From positions 103,924,040 through 103,988,039 of the forward strand of contig OX638130.1 in the NCBI GenBank assembly GCA_951804985.1: DNA of 64,000 bases, given 5' to 3'. Of this stretch, positions 53,421 to 64,000 are shown one piece after another (position 1 is the stretch's first letter; the number at the start of each line of letters is the position of its first letter). Made by a program: the position numbers and the translations under genes. The stretch comes from Dryomyza anilis. Taxonomy: Eukaryota > Arthropoda > Insecta > Diptera > Dryomyzidae. The notes beneath the pieces are model-generated. The model saw nothing but the letters and a program-made list of their open reading frames with translations, was not told the origin of the DNA and searched no databases.

Positions 53421-56400
53421 ATATAAAAATATATTAAAATCAACTTTTTTTTTGAAAATTCGAAACTTTTTTTTTAAATTGTTTTTATCGATTTTTTTTT
53501 ACTTATTTGATTTTTTTTTTTAATTTTTTATGTTTTTTTAATTTTTTAATTTAAAAATATTTAAAAAAATATTTTGAAAGTTTTTTTTTATCCAAAAGAT
53601 TTTTTATTAATTGCATGTATGTATGCAATCTTTAATATAATGAATCGATAGTTTGTCAAAAAATTCATAATATTTATGAATAAATTCATCATATTGATGA
53701 TTTTTTTTTCTGTGTGCTTGTTTTGTCTACGTTTTTTCCATCATTTTCTTGCTAAAAATGTCTGTTGAAAAATTCAATAGAACTTCCAAGTTGTATAAAA
53801 GCTTGAAAACATATTCCAAAACTTAAATAGTCATCTTAAAAGCTTTCTAAAACAAATACAATATAAATTGTACATTATAAACTAAATTTTAACTATTAAT
53901 AAATACCAAATAATAATTTATTTAAACAAAAACTTAATTCAACTAAAAACATAAAATCAGCGAACAATAAACTTCACAAATGCTGTCATATTTATTATGC
54001 ATTCTTTGAAACGTAATACATGAAGATAATGAAAATCACTTCATCTCTGTTTAGGTTAACAAAAGAAAACCTTGAAAACCAAAGCTCACTTTAATATACA
54101 TTACACAATACATTAAATAACTCAATTACTTACTATACATCGACATTATCAGCAGTAGTCCCTAGGCATAACTAGTACCTGCTGTTGCCACTGCATACCA
54201 ATGTCAGGCTCTACTCTTTGCACTGGCTCCGACATAAACATGTTGCTCTCACTCACTCACACTCTCTTTCTCTATCTATACGCATTGTTCTCGACGTCCT
54301 TGCATAAGGACAATAAAAATTAACTATAGCGCACACATATCCTTGACCTGATGCTGCCGTTTATAAAAAAATCTACCATTGAATTTAGTTTTTTTTTACG
54401 ATTTCTAGTGCCAACGGAGTTGGAGAGCAAAAAAGTAGGTTAACCTCAAATGACAAAAACAACAAAAACCTTTTATACCTACCAACCAATAACCTAACGA
54501 TGACGAGGCGGCAACTCTACTCGAGGCCAAAGCAAAGGATGTGCTTGAGCATTGTTCCGTGTTTTTCTAATTCGTTTTCATTGTTTTGTATGTGGTCGTC
54601 TCGTCTATTGGATTTTTATAATACTCTAAAACACATATATGGTTGTTGAAGAGTCGTTGAAGTAGTCGTCTGGCCTTCTCTATAGGCAGTAGTGTAGATA
54701 CAGATACTCATAATCGATGATAATGACAATGGTGCTATATAAAAAGGAAGCTGCTATCGCAAAATCTTTGCCATCGATTGTATCGTGTGCTGTTTTTGCT
54801 CAATTTTCAACAAAAGTTTTCACTTCTAATAAATTTGACTTGATTTTCTTTCCATTTGATTAACTTTCATTTTTTCTTTATTATTATTATTTTTTTTTTT
54901 AATTTTTCTCAACTGCAAAATTATGCCGCTTATTACCGCAGCTCATATTATAAGCATTTAAATAATCAGCTACTGGTGGTAGCTCTATTATTTGCTAGTT
55001 GATCATGTTAGGAGGGTGTCGTGTCTGTGTCTCGATGTGGTTTCTTCTTCTTTGAAACTTTGGCTTTCTTCTCATTAAGTGAGACTGAGTCTGAGCTGAG
55101 CTGAGCTAATGCTCGTGAATAATTGCACCAAGCATATCGAAAAAAAAATGTGACTTTCTAATTTGTACATCATTCAAATTGTCATTTTAATGTTATTGTA
55201 CTTTAATTGTAAAATTGTAAAAGTCAACCGTTCAAGTGTCGCGCTCAATTAAGTTTTTCGATGCGGGCCATCAGTGGTTGTGGTTTTACAATGGGGGTCA
55301 GTAGTAGAACAAGCTGTGAAATATTGTCGAATATTTTATAAAAAAAACGAAACATGTATCATAATCTCTAATTAAATAAATTATCTATTTTTAATTGAAT
55401 GACTCAATGATTGTCGTCTGACCTAACACTGAACTCTAATAAAGTTCACTTGAAAGCTTATCTAATTTTTCTTTAGTGGTCTTAATCATTAATGAAACTA
55501 CTTAACTCAAGTTTTCACATGGGCATCTCATACATCAGTTCTATATAAATTAAATTCTTACTCTATACTCAGTTTTTTGCTATCACGTAAAGCTTTTAAT
55601 AAAATTACAATCGAAATTGCAGAACCTTTTCAGACACTATCTAAAACAAAAAATATAAAGTAGTTTACAAAAGTTGTTTTCTCAAACTTTTAAATGAAAA
55701 TATATTCTTTATTGTTCTGTCGAATTTTAGTATTAAATGAAATGCCCATATTTCATTTAAGTTTTAAAATAGTCGAATCTAAACTTGAATGTTTATTTTT
55801 GAAGTAATTAAGATTAAATGAGAAAAGATAAAACTGGTTATTATTATCTAGAAATAGGTTCAAAATAACGATCAAAATTACTAATTTTCTGGTATCTGTT
55901 CTACTTTTTAAAATATACGGTCGTGTTCCAACCTTCGAACAAATGGTTTTAAATTCGATGTCTCAGTACAAAAATTGTTTTTTTTTTTTCATTGAATTCA
56001 ATCCGTTTGTTTTGACTTCAACGATTTGAATTTGTTTGAAAACACACATTTTTATATTGTGACATCGAATACAAAACAGTTCGTTCTCAAATTTTATATG
56101 AAATTCGATCGAAAGCCGGAACGTGGCTGATAATCTTTAAACATAATTTTCGTTATATTTTTTTTGAATGAATTATTATCTAGATTTGTAGGGTTGTATC
56201 AGTATAATATTTCTATTAATGATTTTTACTAATTCTTCTTATTCTCTTTCTCTTTCAGGTGAGCTTAAACACTAATTAACCAAATGATATTATATAAAAA
56301 AATAATAGTAATACCTCGGTAAGTTTACAATATGCCTTACGAATCATTTTCATAATTAAGCCATAGCTAAATTCTGCTTCTCCAGAGACCAGTTGTGCCC

Positions 56401-57849
56401 ATACCACCACCATATTACCAACTCTATCAACATCTATTTGCAATTTTTTATTTTGATCACTCTATTAACTCGAGTACCACCTTTTCGCACATTCAATCAC
56501 CATAATCCAATTCAATACAAGATTCCCCTATGATTTTGTTATTTTTTTCTTCGTTTTTCTCTTGATTTCTTGTACTCTACTGTTCGATATGAAATCAACT
56601 TAAGTGCATTGTATACTTCAAATACCCTCATCCGGCATTTAATTATTTGTTGATTTCTTTTTCTGGTGACGACATTTTCTAATTACTCCACAAGGAGCAA
56701 CATTTTCCACGCCACATAACAAGCCACATTAAGTGCTATGCCACAGATTCCAATGCTATTTAATGTTTTGTAATTTTACCATTAAATCATTTACAATTTA
56801 TGTGTTTAGATGGTTTAGCAATGCATTTTATTGTAAAAGATTTTGTAATTTAAAATGTCCATCAGTTTTAATTGTTACATTAAACATTTAATAAATCATT
56901 CAAGTATAGAACATCTCGAAACTAGTACTATATGTGAATAACTAGAAGCGAAATCAAGAAGTTTTCGGCTTGATATTGTTCACTTGTTATATATTGTAGA
57001 TATTAAGTGAGAAATCTGCTTGGTTTTTCAACAAAAAAGCGAAATAATGCTCCTGTTTCTATAAATGTAGCAAAAACAAGATATGGATTATGTGGGAAGA
57101 CTGAACACTTATAATTTGAAACAGTTCGTGACCAACATTATTTGATCATGCTTAGGTCAGGTTAATTTTTTACTGGGAATACGAATGTGAACTAGTATCG
57201 TGCATCAGTTGAAATGCTCTGCCAAATGGACTCTGTCCGAAAATCTGGTATCGAAAATCTTAAATTGTTTGGGCGCTCGATTCCTTGGTACTAATCGGAA
57301 ATCAAAACTGTTTTTTTTTTTTGAATATAATGTGAACTTAAGGTAACATATTTTTAGTATAATTTTTAAGACCATTTTTTGAGTTGCGTGACATAAAAAC
57401 CATTTGTGACGTCGGTCAGTTTTCGATTTTTTTGCGGTTCCATGAAAACGAGCAATCAAACATTTGTAAAAAGGCCTGTCATTTTTTGGACTATTTGGTA
57501 ATATTTCCGACAAATACTAAGATATATAGACAACATCCTCTTTGGCATGAGGTTGCAAAAATGAAAAAGTTAGTTTATGCAACCAACTTTATTCGGTTAA
57601 AACGTATTTTCTTCACATTTGTTGACGGAACTGTCATATTCGGTTGGCTCTTGAAATATTAGCCTATACACAATCCAAATTGTTGTAAAACTGTTTGAAA
57701 TTGTTCTAAAGTTGTTCGAAATTAATTGTAGTCCAAACTACAACTCTTTTAGTTTTGACTATTATAACCGACTAAACGGTTAACAGAACCGAATATGTTG
57801 GTTGGGTAAAGAGTTGGATGGCGCAATAACCAAATCTCTATTATGTGTG
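53421..57849. other. Long non-coding region with an isolated promoter-like site
   Basis: No gene supported. CTATATAAAAAGGAAGCTGC at about 54,734 is a good TATA-like match, with a CA-rich leader-like stretch after it, but no coding frame follows. 54,170-54,310 is a CT-rich segment of balanced composition. A polypyrimidine-AG at 56,255-56,260 (TTTCTCTTTCAG/GTGAGC) could be a splice site, or a zero-length recursive splice site (acceptor directly followed by GTGAGC). Confidence 0.35.
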
Positions 57850-58310
57850 TAGATATAACAGATTTTCAACAGACAAAGGTAGAATAAATATATTTCCGTT
57901 CCTAAAATATGTCGGGAATTCCAAAAATTGGAGAATCTGCTTCGGTTACCGGAAATATGCACCTATTGCAGGATAATGCGAGGAATTTCAACTCAAGAAA
58001 GAAACAGTTTTCGGATGATTAGAAGCAGACAAGCCGGAGTTTGTATCAAAAGTTGCCTATTTACCGCACATGCCAAAACCCTAGTAGATTTTATTCTGGG
58101 ATCATGATTGGAACTGATCATTGTCACAACCCAATTATAAGACAAACATAATCTGAGCAAATGGGATAAATTTCAACTAGGGGAATATGCCGGGAATCTG
58201 CCATTAAAATTCTTCAGCGTACCCAACAACTTCCATTCAATTGTTTGTCGGAAATTTTGCACGAAATATTCCTGGAAAATATCAGAAATATTGTGTCGGA
58301 TTCAAATTTT
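57850..58310. repeat. Interspersed repeat related to 1651-1955 (two partial copies)
   Basis: TTTTCAACAGACAAAGGTAG near 57,866 and GCCGGAGTTTGTATCAAAAG near 58,034 are two starts of the same family; ATATGCCGGGAATCTGCCAT and AATATCAGAAATATTGTGTC follow. Decayed, non-coding. Confidence 0.5.
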
Positions 58311-59860
58311 GTGTGGGTTATAAAAACATATTTTGGGTATTAATAGAAAGTTTGGATACAATTTTTTTGTCTGCTTAAAATGAATATTAAATATTGTTTA
58401 GGGAAGTAATGAAGGGAAATTGACTAATTTTACGTAGATCTACTTATTAAATTTTAGCATTATTTTAAATTGAAAATATATTCTGCATAACGAGCATCTA
58501 GGTCATGCGGCTCATAACTTTTAAGTATCGCGCAGATTTTGTGATTTTCTTTTATACTACGTTAAGGGGGAGGGTAGTGCAACAATCTGACAGTTGGTTC
58601 AAGCACTTTTCGCTATTATAATTGCCTAATTACAGTTTTCGACAAGTCCATTTTGAATGTTTTTTTTTATTTTTTTTAATATTTCTCTGTTTGTATTATT
58701 GTCCTTCAGTGAAGAGGGGGGTTCTCAATCCAACCAACAGCATTTCTTCTTCTTTGTGACTTGCCCGCTTCTTTAGCATATAAAGGCAAGTTTGAGAAGA
58801 ACCACTTGAACCCATTTTCATGGCTGCTTGCACAAAGATTTTAAATTTTTCTATGGGTTACTGGGCTCTTGTGAAAAGGACACAAAGAAGCGGGTGTTCT
58901 CTAGGACTTTCTTGCACTGACTTAAATTAAGTAATCAGCAAAAATGCGTCTATTGTTCATTGTACTAGAAGACGGGCCGTCGGAATTATGTTGACAAACT
59001 GCCAAAAGAGGGTGGATGGCAGTCAGTCTGAGTGGTTGACTAACGGCATGACTGCAATTTGTAATTGTTACAATTACCACGGCTCGTATTATTATATTGC
59101 AACAATATATATGCGACAGCTGATGACTGGTTTATGGTAGTTTGTCTGCGGTTTTGATTTTTGCCCAAGCGTCAAATATTAATTCGTAACAGTTACCGTC
59201 ACTTTCTCATTATTGCAATCGATTTATTGCATATTCAACTAATGAACATTTTTGAAATAGTTATAGTTTGTTGATATTTAACTGCAGGAAATAATAATTA
59301 ATTTGTAAAAATTGTATTGAGCAAGGGTTGTAGATAGTCAGCTGCGCGCTGCTGTATGGTTGGTGTTAATTTTGAAACGTGACAATTTGATGAAATTTTA
59401 TTTCTATTTTATAGAGCAAGTGAATCATAAGAAGTGTGTTTTATCAATATAGTAGCAATTGTCACGACTTTTTTTTTTAGTACATTTGCATGCATAATAT
59501 TTAAATATGGTTCAGATGTATTCATCTATAATAAACGTTTTCTTTTTTTTCTACTATGGTTCTGCATACAAACCTGATAATTCACATTTGAAACTGCAAA
59601 AAATTGATCGTTATAATATCTACTGAATTAACTTGATTGGAACTTTTTAAGAATTTCTAATTTAAATAAACATCTTTGGTTATTTGAATTAGTAGGAAAT
59701 ATAAAAATTCAGTATGTCATTCGTTTCGATATCATTTCAAGAACATAACGAGATGTGGGAGATTTTACATGATATCTCGTAGCGATATCATTGAGCGTTA
59801 TATTTAACTTAATCATACAATTTATCGAAATGAACAGAAATCCTATTATCGATATTAAAT
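58311..59860. other. AT-rich spacer
   Basis: No gene or defined repeat. Confidence 0.35.
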
Positions 59861-60100
59861 GGTTTTTCAATAAGAGCGCTACAAAAGTTTTTTTAAGGGT
59901 TTTTCAACAGGGACACTACAAAAGTAGAGCGACAGGGACAGCAAACGACGCCATATTTCTTGCCGCTCTTTTGACATTTCTCTTCAGTAAGGTTTGCCAT
60001 TTCATAATGGAAAGATATACGAGCCAACAACGTGTCGAAATTATTAAAATTTACTACCGAAATTCGTATATCTTTCCATCATGAAATGGCATACCTTCTA
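59861..60100. mobile_element. Snap-back mariner-derived MITE, copy C, with best-preserved transposase start
   Basis: Left end GGTTTTTCAATAAGAGCGCT, then a second terminus-like GGGTTTTTCAACAGGGACAC and the arm down to TTTGCCATTTCATAATGG. From the ATG at about 60007 the frame reads MERYTSQQRVEIIKIYYRNS, which resembles the N-terminal helix-turn-helix of mariner transposases. The sequence then turns back into the inverse of the same region (TCGTATATCTTTCCATCATG). The right arm is cut short near 60,098, next to the Helitron. Confidence 0.8.
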
Positions 60101-60108
60101 ATGGCATA

Positions 60109-61116
60109 TCTATATATATAAAAATGAAATGTCCTGTGTGTGCCAGAGCATCACAGATCAGACGGATTTGCCTAATTCCTTTTGTATTTTGTCCGTGTCA
60201 ATGCAAGAGTGGTTTAGGAAAAAAGAAAAGTCGGAAAAACCCAAAGGAAAAACCGAAAAATCGAAAATATCTAAATTTGACCCTAGGACTACCTCATAAG
60301 GTACACAAATGGGCGTGGCAAAATTGAACTTTTAATTCAAAATATCGGTATAATTAAGATAAGCACAGTCATGAAATTTGACTCAGTGAGGTATATTGAA
60401 GTTCTTTACCATTTTTACAAATATGGGCGGAATTGGACAAAAGGGCGTGTCCCTTTCCATATGACTAAAACTATAAAAATGTTGTAACTTCTGACTTACT
60501 AAGATTAAAGTTATATAAATCGAAATTAAGGTTTATATTACAAACTCCAATCGTCACGTAGAATGTGAGCGGGATTGGATTAAAGGGCGTGGCACCTCCC
60601 ATATAACCAAAACTTTAAAATTACTATAACTCATGACATGTTAAGAGTTGAGTTATAATAATGAAAACAAATGTTCATATTTAAAACCCCAATCGTCACG
60701 TAGAAAATGGGCGGGATTGCACAACGGGTCGTGGCATCTCTCATATAACCAAAACTTTAAAATTTCTATAACTCTTTACTTACTAAGAGCAGAGTTATAA
60801 AAATCGAAACAAAAGATTATATTAAACATTGTAATAGTCACTTAGAATGTGGACGGAATGGGACAATGGGGCGTGGCACTTCCCATATAACTATAAATGG
60901 TAACTTCTGACTTACTAAGAGCAGAGTTGTACAAATCGAAACGAAATATCATTTTAAAATGTTTAATAGTAAAATAGAATGTGAGCGGGAAAAATAGTGA
61001 CGAGGCTTGCACTAAAAAGGGAAAAAGAGGCGTAAATGTATCCACACTTTATAAACGATCTATTTTTGCAATTACAAAAACTTGGCACGGGCGCAGCTGT
61101 GCACGGGTCCAGCTAG
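60109..61116 (+). mobile_element. Complete non-autonomous Helitron with internal tandem repeats
   Basis: 5' end TCTATATATATAAAAATGAA and 3' end GCACGGGTCCAGCTAG; host A (60108) precedes and T (61117) follows, as expected for Helitrons. A GC-rich, partly palindromic GCACGGGCGCAGCTGTGCAC sits just before the CTAG. Five units beginning GGGCGTGGCA-type recur at 60310, 60442, 60585, 60726 and 60869 (spacing 132-143 bp), each with CATATAACCAAAACTTTAAA and AATCGTCACGTAGAA. No Rep/helicase gene. Internal minisatellites are usual for non-autonomous Helitrons/Helentrons of flies. Confidence 0.88.
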
Positions 61117-62237
61117 TAATATATATACCTATTTAAAGTGCATTTAATGGGCTATCTTTTATAGAAGAAACTTTTATGGTTACGTATTATTTATTTTAAT
61201 ATTTTATACGTAAATGTGAACCGAAAACCCTAAATTGAAAATTCATTCAAAATTAACTAAAAATGTTTTGATCTGACATTCTATACTAAACAAAAAATCA
61301 CTATGACACTTGTATTTGAGCAATTGCTAGGAAATCTTTGTGAGTGTTTCTAATTATGAGAAAATGGGTGGCCCAACCTACGTTTTTATCAAATTTTGAG
61401 AAAAATTCTACATATTTTTTCTGCATTGATAGAATACTTGTTTACATTATAAAAAGTTATTCATGAACGACATTTTAATGCATTTAACTTAGATGTTATA
61501 ATGTAAATTGACCACCTAATCAACTCTTGAAAAAGTCAACAAAAAAACATTTTTTGAGAACATTTTAGTATTCATCTGGATGAGTAATAAGCAACAGGCC
61601 ATTTCACTTCAAAGTTTCATCAAAAGTTGGTGTGCAATGTTACTTGAGATGTACCATTAAAACTTTAAGATCGCCAGTGTAAAAAAACAAAAAAAAAAAA
61701 AAATAGCGCTGGCCCAACCTACGGATCTTTCCCCTACATATATGTTGTATTTCATGAATTGAAAAACGATATTCATCAATATGAAGATGATTTTTGTGTT
61801 CTGTGTAGACTGAGAATTGTAATTTTACTGATTAAACTGAAATCAAAAGAATAAAAACCTCAGGGTTTAAAAGTAAAGCACATACTCTTAATTACTTTAT
61901 TGTCGAGCAGAAGCAAGAGTTTGATTACATTACTTACAGAGGCGTTATTTTGAGAGAAAGCTACATTTCGAAAGAATGCAAAGTTATTCTTTTTTTGTTG
62001 AGCATTGCTTTAAGATTTGAAACTCTTACTCCTTGCTTTTAAAATCATACACAATATTCATGTTATTTGCTCTTAGCTCTTTCTCTGATTGCTTTACTCT
62101 TTCGGAGTCATTCTATTTGTGCATGCTTTGTTCCATTTGATCGTGTCCATTTGATCGTGTCGGCGAAGATCGTAAGCTTTACTGATTTGTTATAGAAGAC
62201 AAGTTTTTGTAACATTTAAATAAAACCAGACCAGAAA
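61117..62237. other. AT-rich spacer with a GGCCCAACCTACG direct repeat
   Basis: GGCCCAACCTACG occurs at about 61,372 and 61,711, about 340 bp apart, suggesting an internal repeat or the two subterminal parts of an unrecognised element ending in TCTTTCCCCTA. No gene. Confidence 0.4.
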
Positions 62238-62420
62238 AGCCGGCCTCAGCAGTCCAGAGGTAGCGCGCTGGACTTGCATTCTGTAGGTCTCGGATTCGAA
62301 TCCCGGCTTGGGCATGGGCGCTCGTGGTGATATTAACCACAAAATTGTAGAGAATAGATTTCACTTTACAATGGATGTAGTCTGTCTGAGTGCTGTGGAT
62401 CTTAGTAGATATTCAAAAAA
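62238..62420 (+). mobile_element. Second tRNA-headed SINE-like element
   Basis: Head with A box-like GCAGTCCAGAGGTAGCGCG and B box GGATTCGAATCCC, then a body and an A run at 62,416. The head differs from the other SINE family and lacks a pairing acceptor stem, so it is not a working tRNA gene. Only one copy is in the window, so the right end is uncertain. Confidence 0.55.
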
Positions 62421-62670
62421 AAAAAACAGTACACAAAAGCAAAAAGTATTTGAATTTGAGTTTTTTGAAATCGTGGTAGCATTTAAAGAGCAAGTGTTTG
62501 AAATCGAGACAGCATTTAAAAGAGCATAGAACGAGAGTTTTGTAATCCACACCACATTTTAAAAAAATAAAGCGAGAGTTTTCGAATCGAAGCAGCATTG
62601 ATCGAGCTATTTAAACCTTTAAAGCAACCAAAAAGATATTTATTTTTATAAGACTGAATTTAAATTAAAT

Positions 62671-62988
62671 GATAATGAATATAATAAGAGTTTGGCGCTA
62701 CAGTCCTGTAAAGAACTTGGGCCGAGCTCTCTTGCCATTTGAGCTGTGCGTGTTACATTTGTACTCAAAGTGGTGGGACCTATTGTTTAATGCCGAATCC
62801 GAACGACGGGTGAGAGCTTTTAATAGGCAATGCTTTACTCTCGTAGGTTTGCCATTTACTGCCGAGAGGTAGCGAGGTATAGAAAAATGATTCTATGAAA
62901 AGATGTTCTTAGCCCCAGTCCAGGCATGAACATGGGATCTTTCGGCTCGCAGTTCAACGCACTAACCTCTGAGTTACCGTCGCTACAT
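62671..62988 (-). mobile_element. tRNA-headed SINE, copy 3
   Basis: Near full length with the same body and tail (AATATAATAAGAGTTTGGCG on +). Its polymerase III boxes are more damaged than in copy 2 (B box reads GTTCATGCC, A box TAACTCAGAGG), so it is probably older or decayed. Confidence 0.82.
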
Positions 62989-63235
62989 ATAAATTTCACT
63001 GTAAGTCACATTGGATTTTTAGCGAAAATCCACTCATTTTAGATTATCAATAACTGAATTGACATGTATTCGAATAACTTTAACCATTGAATTCCTATAT
63101 CACATTTATTTTGCCAAATCCTTCTACTTGCTTTCTTTATTTTCCTTACTCGGTTAACATTTCCGCAATCGCATCACTTTTAAAAACAATGAATAGAAAA
63201 TTTGGAGGGATGATTCATTTTGCTACCACTACCAA

Positions 63236-63493
63236 ATGGCACAAGCCAATATTTTTAAGCCAGCTGCTGCTGTTGCTGCACCCTCTCTATCACAAAACGC
63301 TACCCTTATGAGGAATTCCAATGAAATTTGGCAACACAGCATGAATCATCCTTGTGTGTCGTTGTCTAGTCAATGTCAGCAGTATTACTGTAGTTCCCAG
63401 GAGCCAGCCGACAGTTCTGAAGACTGTGCAAAATGTGCAACTGTGTTTGCATGCCAAAAACAAATAAATAAACATACTCCAAATATAAAATGA
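63236..63493 (+). CDS. Weak candidate coding exon, hypothetical
   Basis: An ATG-started frame of 85 codons with balanced codon use stands out from the AT-rich surroundings: MAQANIFKPAAAVAAPSLSQ, then a Cys/Gln/Ser-rich part (NHPCVSLSSQCQQYYCSSQE, CAKCATVFACQKQ). It ends at a TGA without a GT donor that clearly rescues it. No domain recognised. It could be a small exon, a small protein or chance. Confidence 0.25.
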   Translation: MAQANIFKPAAAVAAPSLSQNATLMRNSNEIWQHSMNHPCVSLSSQCQQYYCSSQEPADSSEDCAKCATVFACQKQINKHTPNIK

Positions 63494-64000
63494 TACCAAA
63501 TAATGAGGGTAGCATTGAAGACATTAAAAGAATACAGAAATCAGAAATTCCTGGGAATTTCTGTAACCCTAACAATTTTGTTTTAGTGGCACGCGATACT
63601 TGGATCTGTGAATATTTGAAACAACTTTTTGATAAAGTGATTAATTAAAGAAGCTTTTATTAAAACAAGAAAACTTGTGATAGGGGTGTGTTTTCCGTGA
63701 GAGGTGTCTGCTTATAAACTTACCTAATAAATATGCTTTTCTATGACCTACATAAAATAGCTTTCACAAAGAACAGTTTATATGGCTCTAGAACACAAAT
63801 TTATGTTTTTTGTAAAATGGTATTTTTTGTTTTTCACAACTAAACCCACCTTTTGGCTAATAGTATTTCCCCCAAATGTCATAATTCACGCGCTTGTTTC
63901 GAAAATTAATTTATTATAAAAAAAGTGTTTTAATTAATTTCCATAAATTATGAAATGCATCCGTTCCACACCCTGCCACATATTAATAACAAAAGCAGCA
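63494..64000. other. AT-rich end of window
   Basis: No gene or repeat defined. Confidence 0.35.

Noticed and set aside
54725..54840. A gene promoter driven by TATATAAAAAG
   Set aside because: No coding frame or splice donor with support follows; kept only as a note.
62238..62312. tRNA gene
   Set aside because: B box present, but acceptor and anticodon stems do not pair properly; followed by a SINE-like body.

Overview
The window is animal nuclear DNA, most likely from a higher (schizophoran, possibly calyptrate) fly. It is AT-rich, has GT-AG introns and canonical fly core-promoter elements, encodes proteins close to dipteran orthologues, and is loaded with short DNA transposons, SINEs and a Helitron. 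The species cannot be named from the sequence. There is no sign of bacterial or viral origin.

Gene-bearing part (1-20.9 kb). Three protein-coding genes can be assembled exon by exon with consistent splice phases. (1) The last five exons of the anaphase-promoting complex subunit APC1 (shattered in Drosophila) lie on + at 1-5409; the 5' part is outside the window. (2) A complete three-exon SLC10-family (sodium/bile-acid cotransporter, P3-like) gene of 460 residues lies on - at 6175-10595, convergent with APC1. Its second intron is almost filled by a perfect 8-bp satellite of 271 copies. (3) A complete five-exon adenosylhomocysteinase gene (432 residues, Ahcy) lies on - at 15696-20647. It has a recognisable TATA + initiator promoter and a poly(A) signal, and a 12-bp-period minisatellite fills its last intron. 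Between SLC10 and Ahcy lie a decayed non-LTR retrotransposon (endonuclease and reverse-transcriptase fragments) and a tRNA-headed SINE. These three genes have unrelated housekeeping or transport roles and show no sign of working as a unit.

Right part (20.9-64 kb). No gene can be assembled. It is AT-rich intergenic or long-intron DNA with many structured repeats: a snap-back element built from the 5' end of a mariner-like transposon (three copies), a hAT-like MITE family with 8-bp target-site duplications (three copies), an 884-bp element with 13-14 bp inverted ends, a 'GGGGAGACCGGGG' TA-target element, a complete non-autonomous Helitron with internal 142-bp repeats plus a second Helitron end, two adjacent long-hairpin elements, a 289-bp satellite, a 1.8-kb A-rich simple tract, and SINE copies. 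A CpG-richer segment at about 24.4-25.1 kb may be a promoter and 5' untranslated exon of a + strand gene with a long first intron. Two short reading frames (50.6-50.9 kb on -, 63.2-63.5 kb on +) are weak exon candidates.

I found no convincing new enzymatic or defence system. The most unusual items are the mariner-derived palindromic elements, the adjacent hairpin pair at 41.8-42.3 kb and the perfect 2.2-kb octamer satellite inside a gene.
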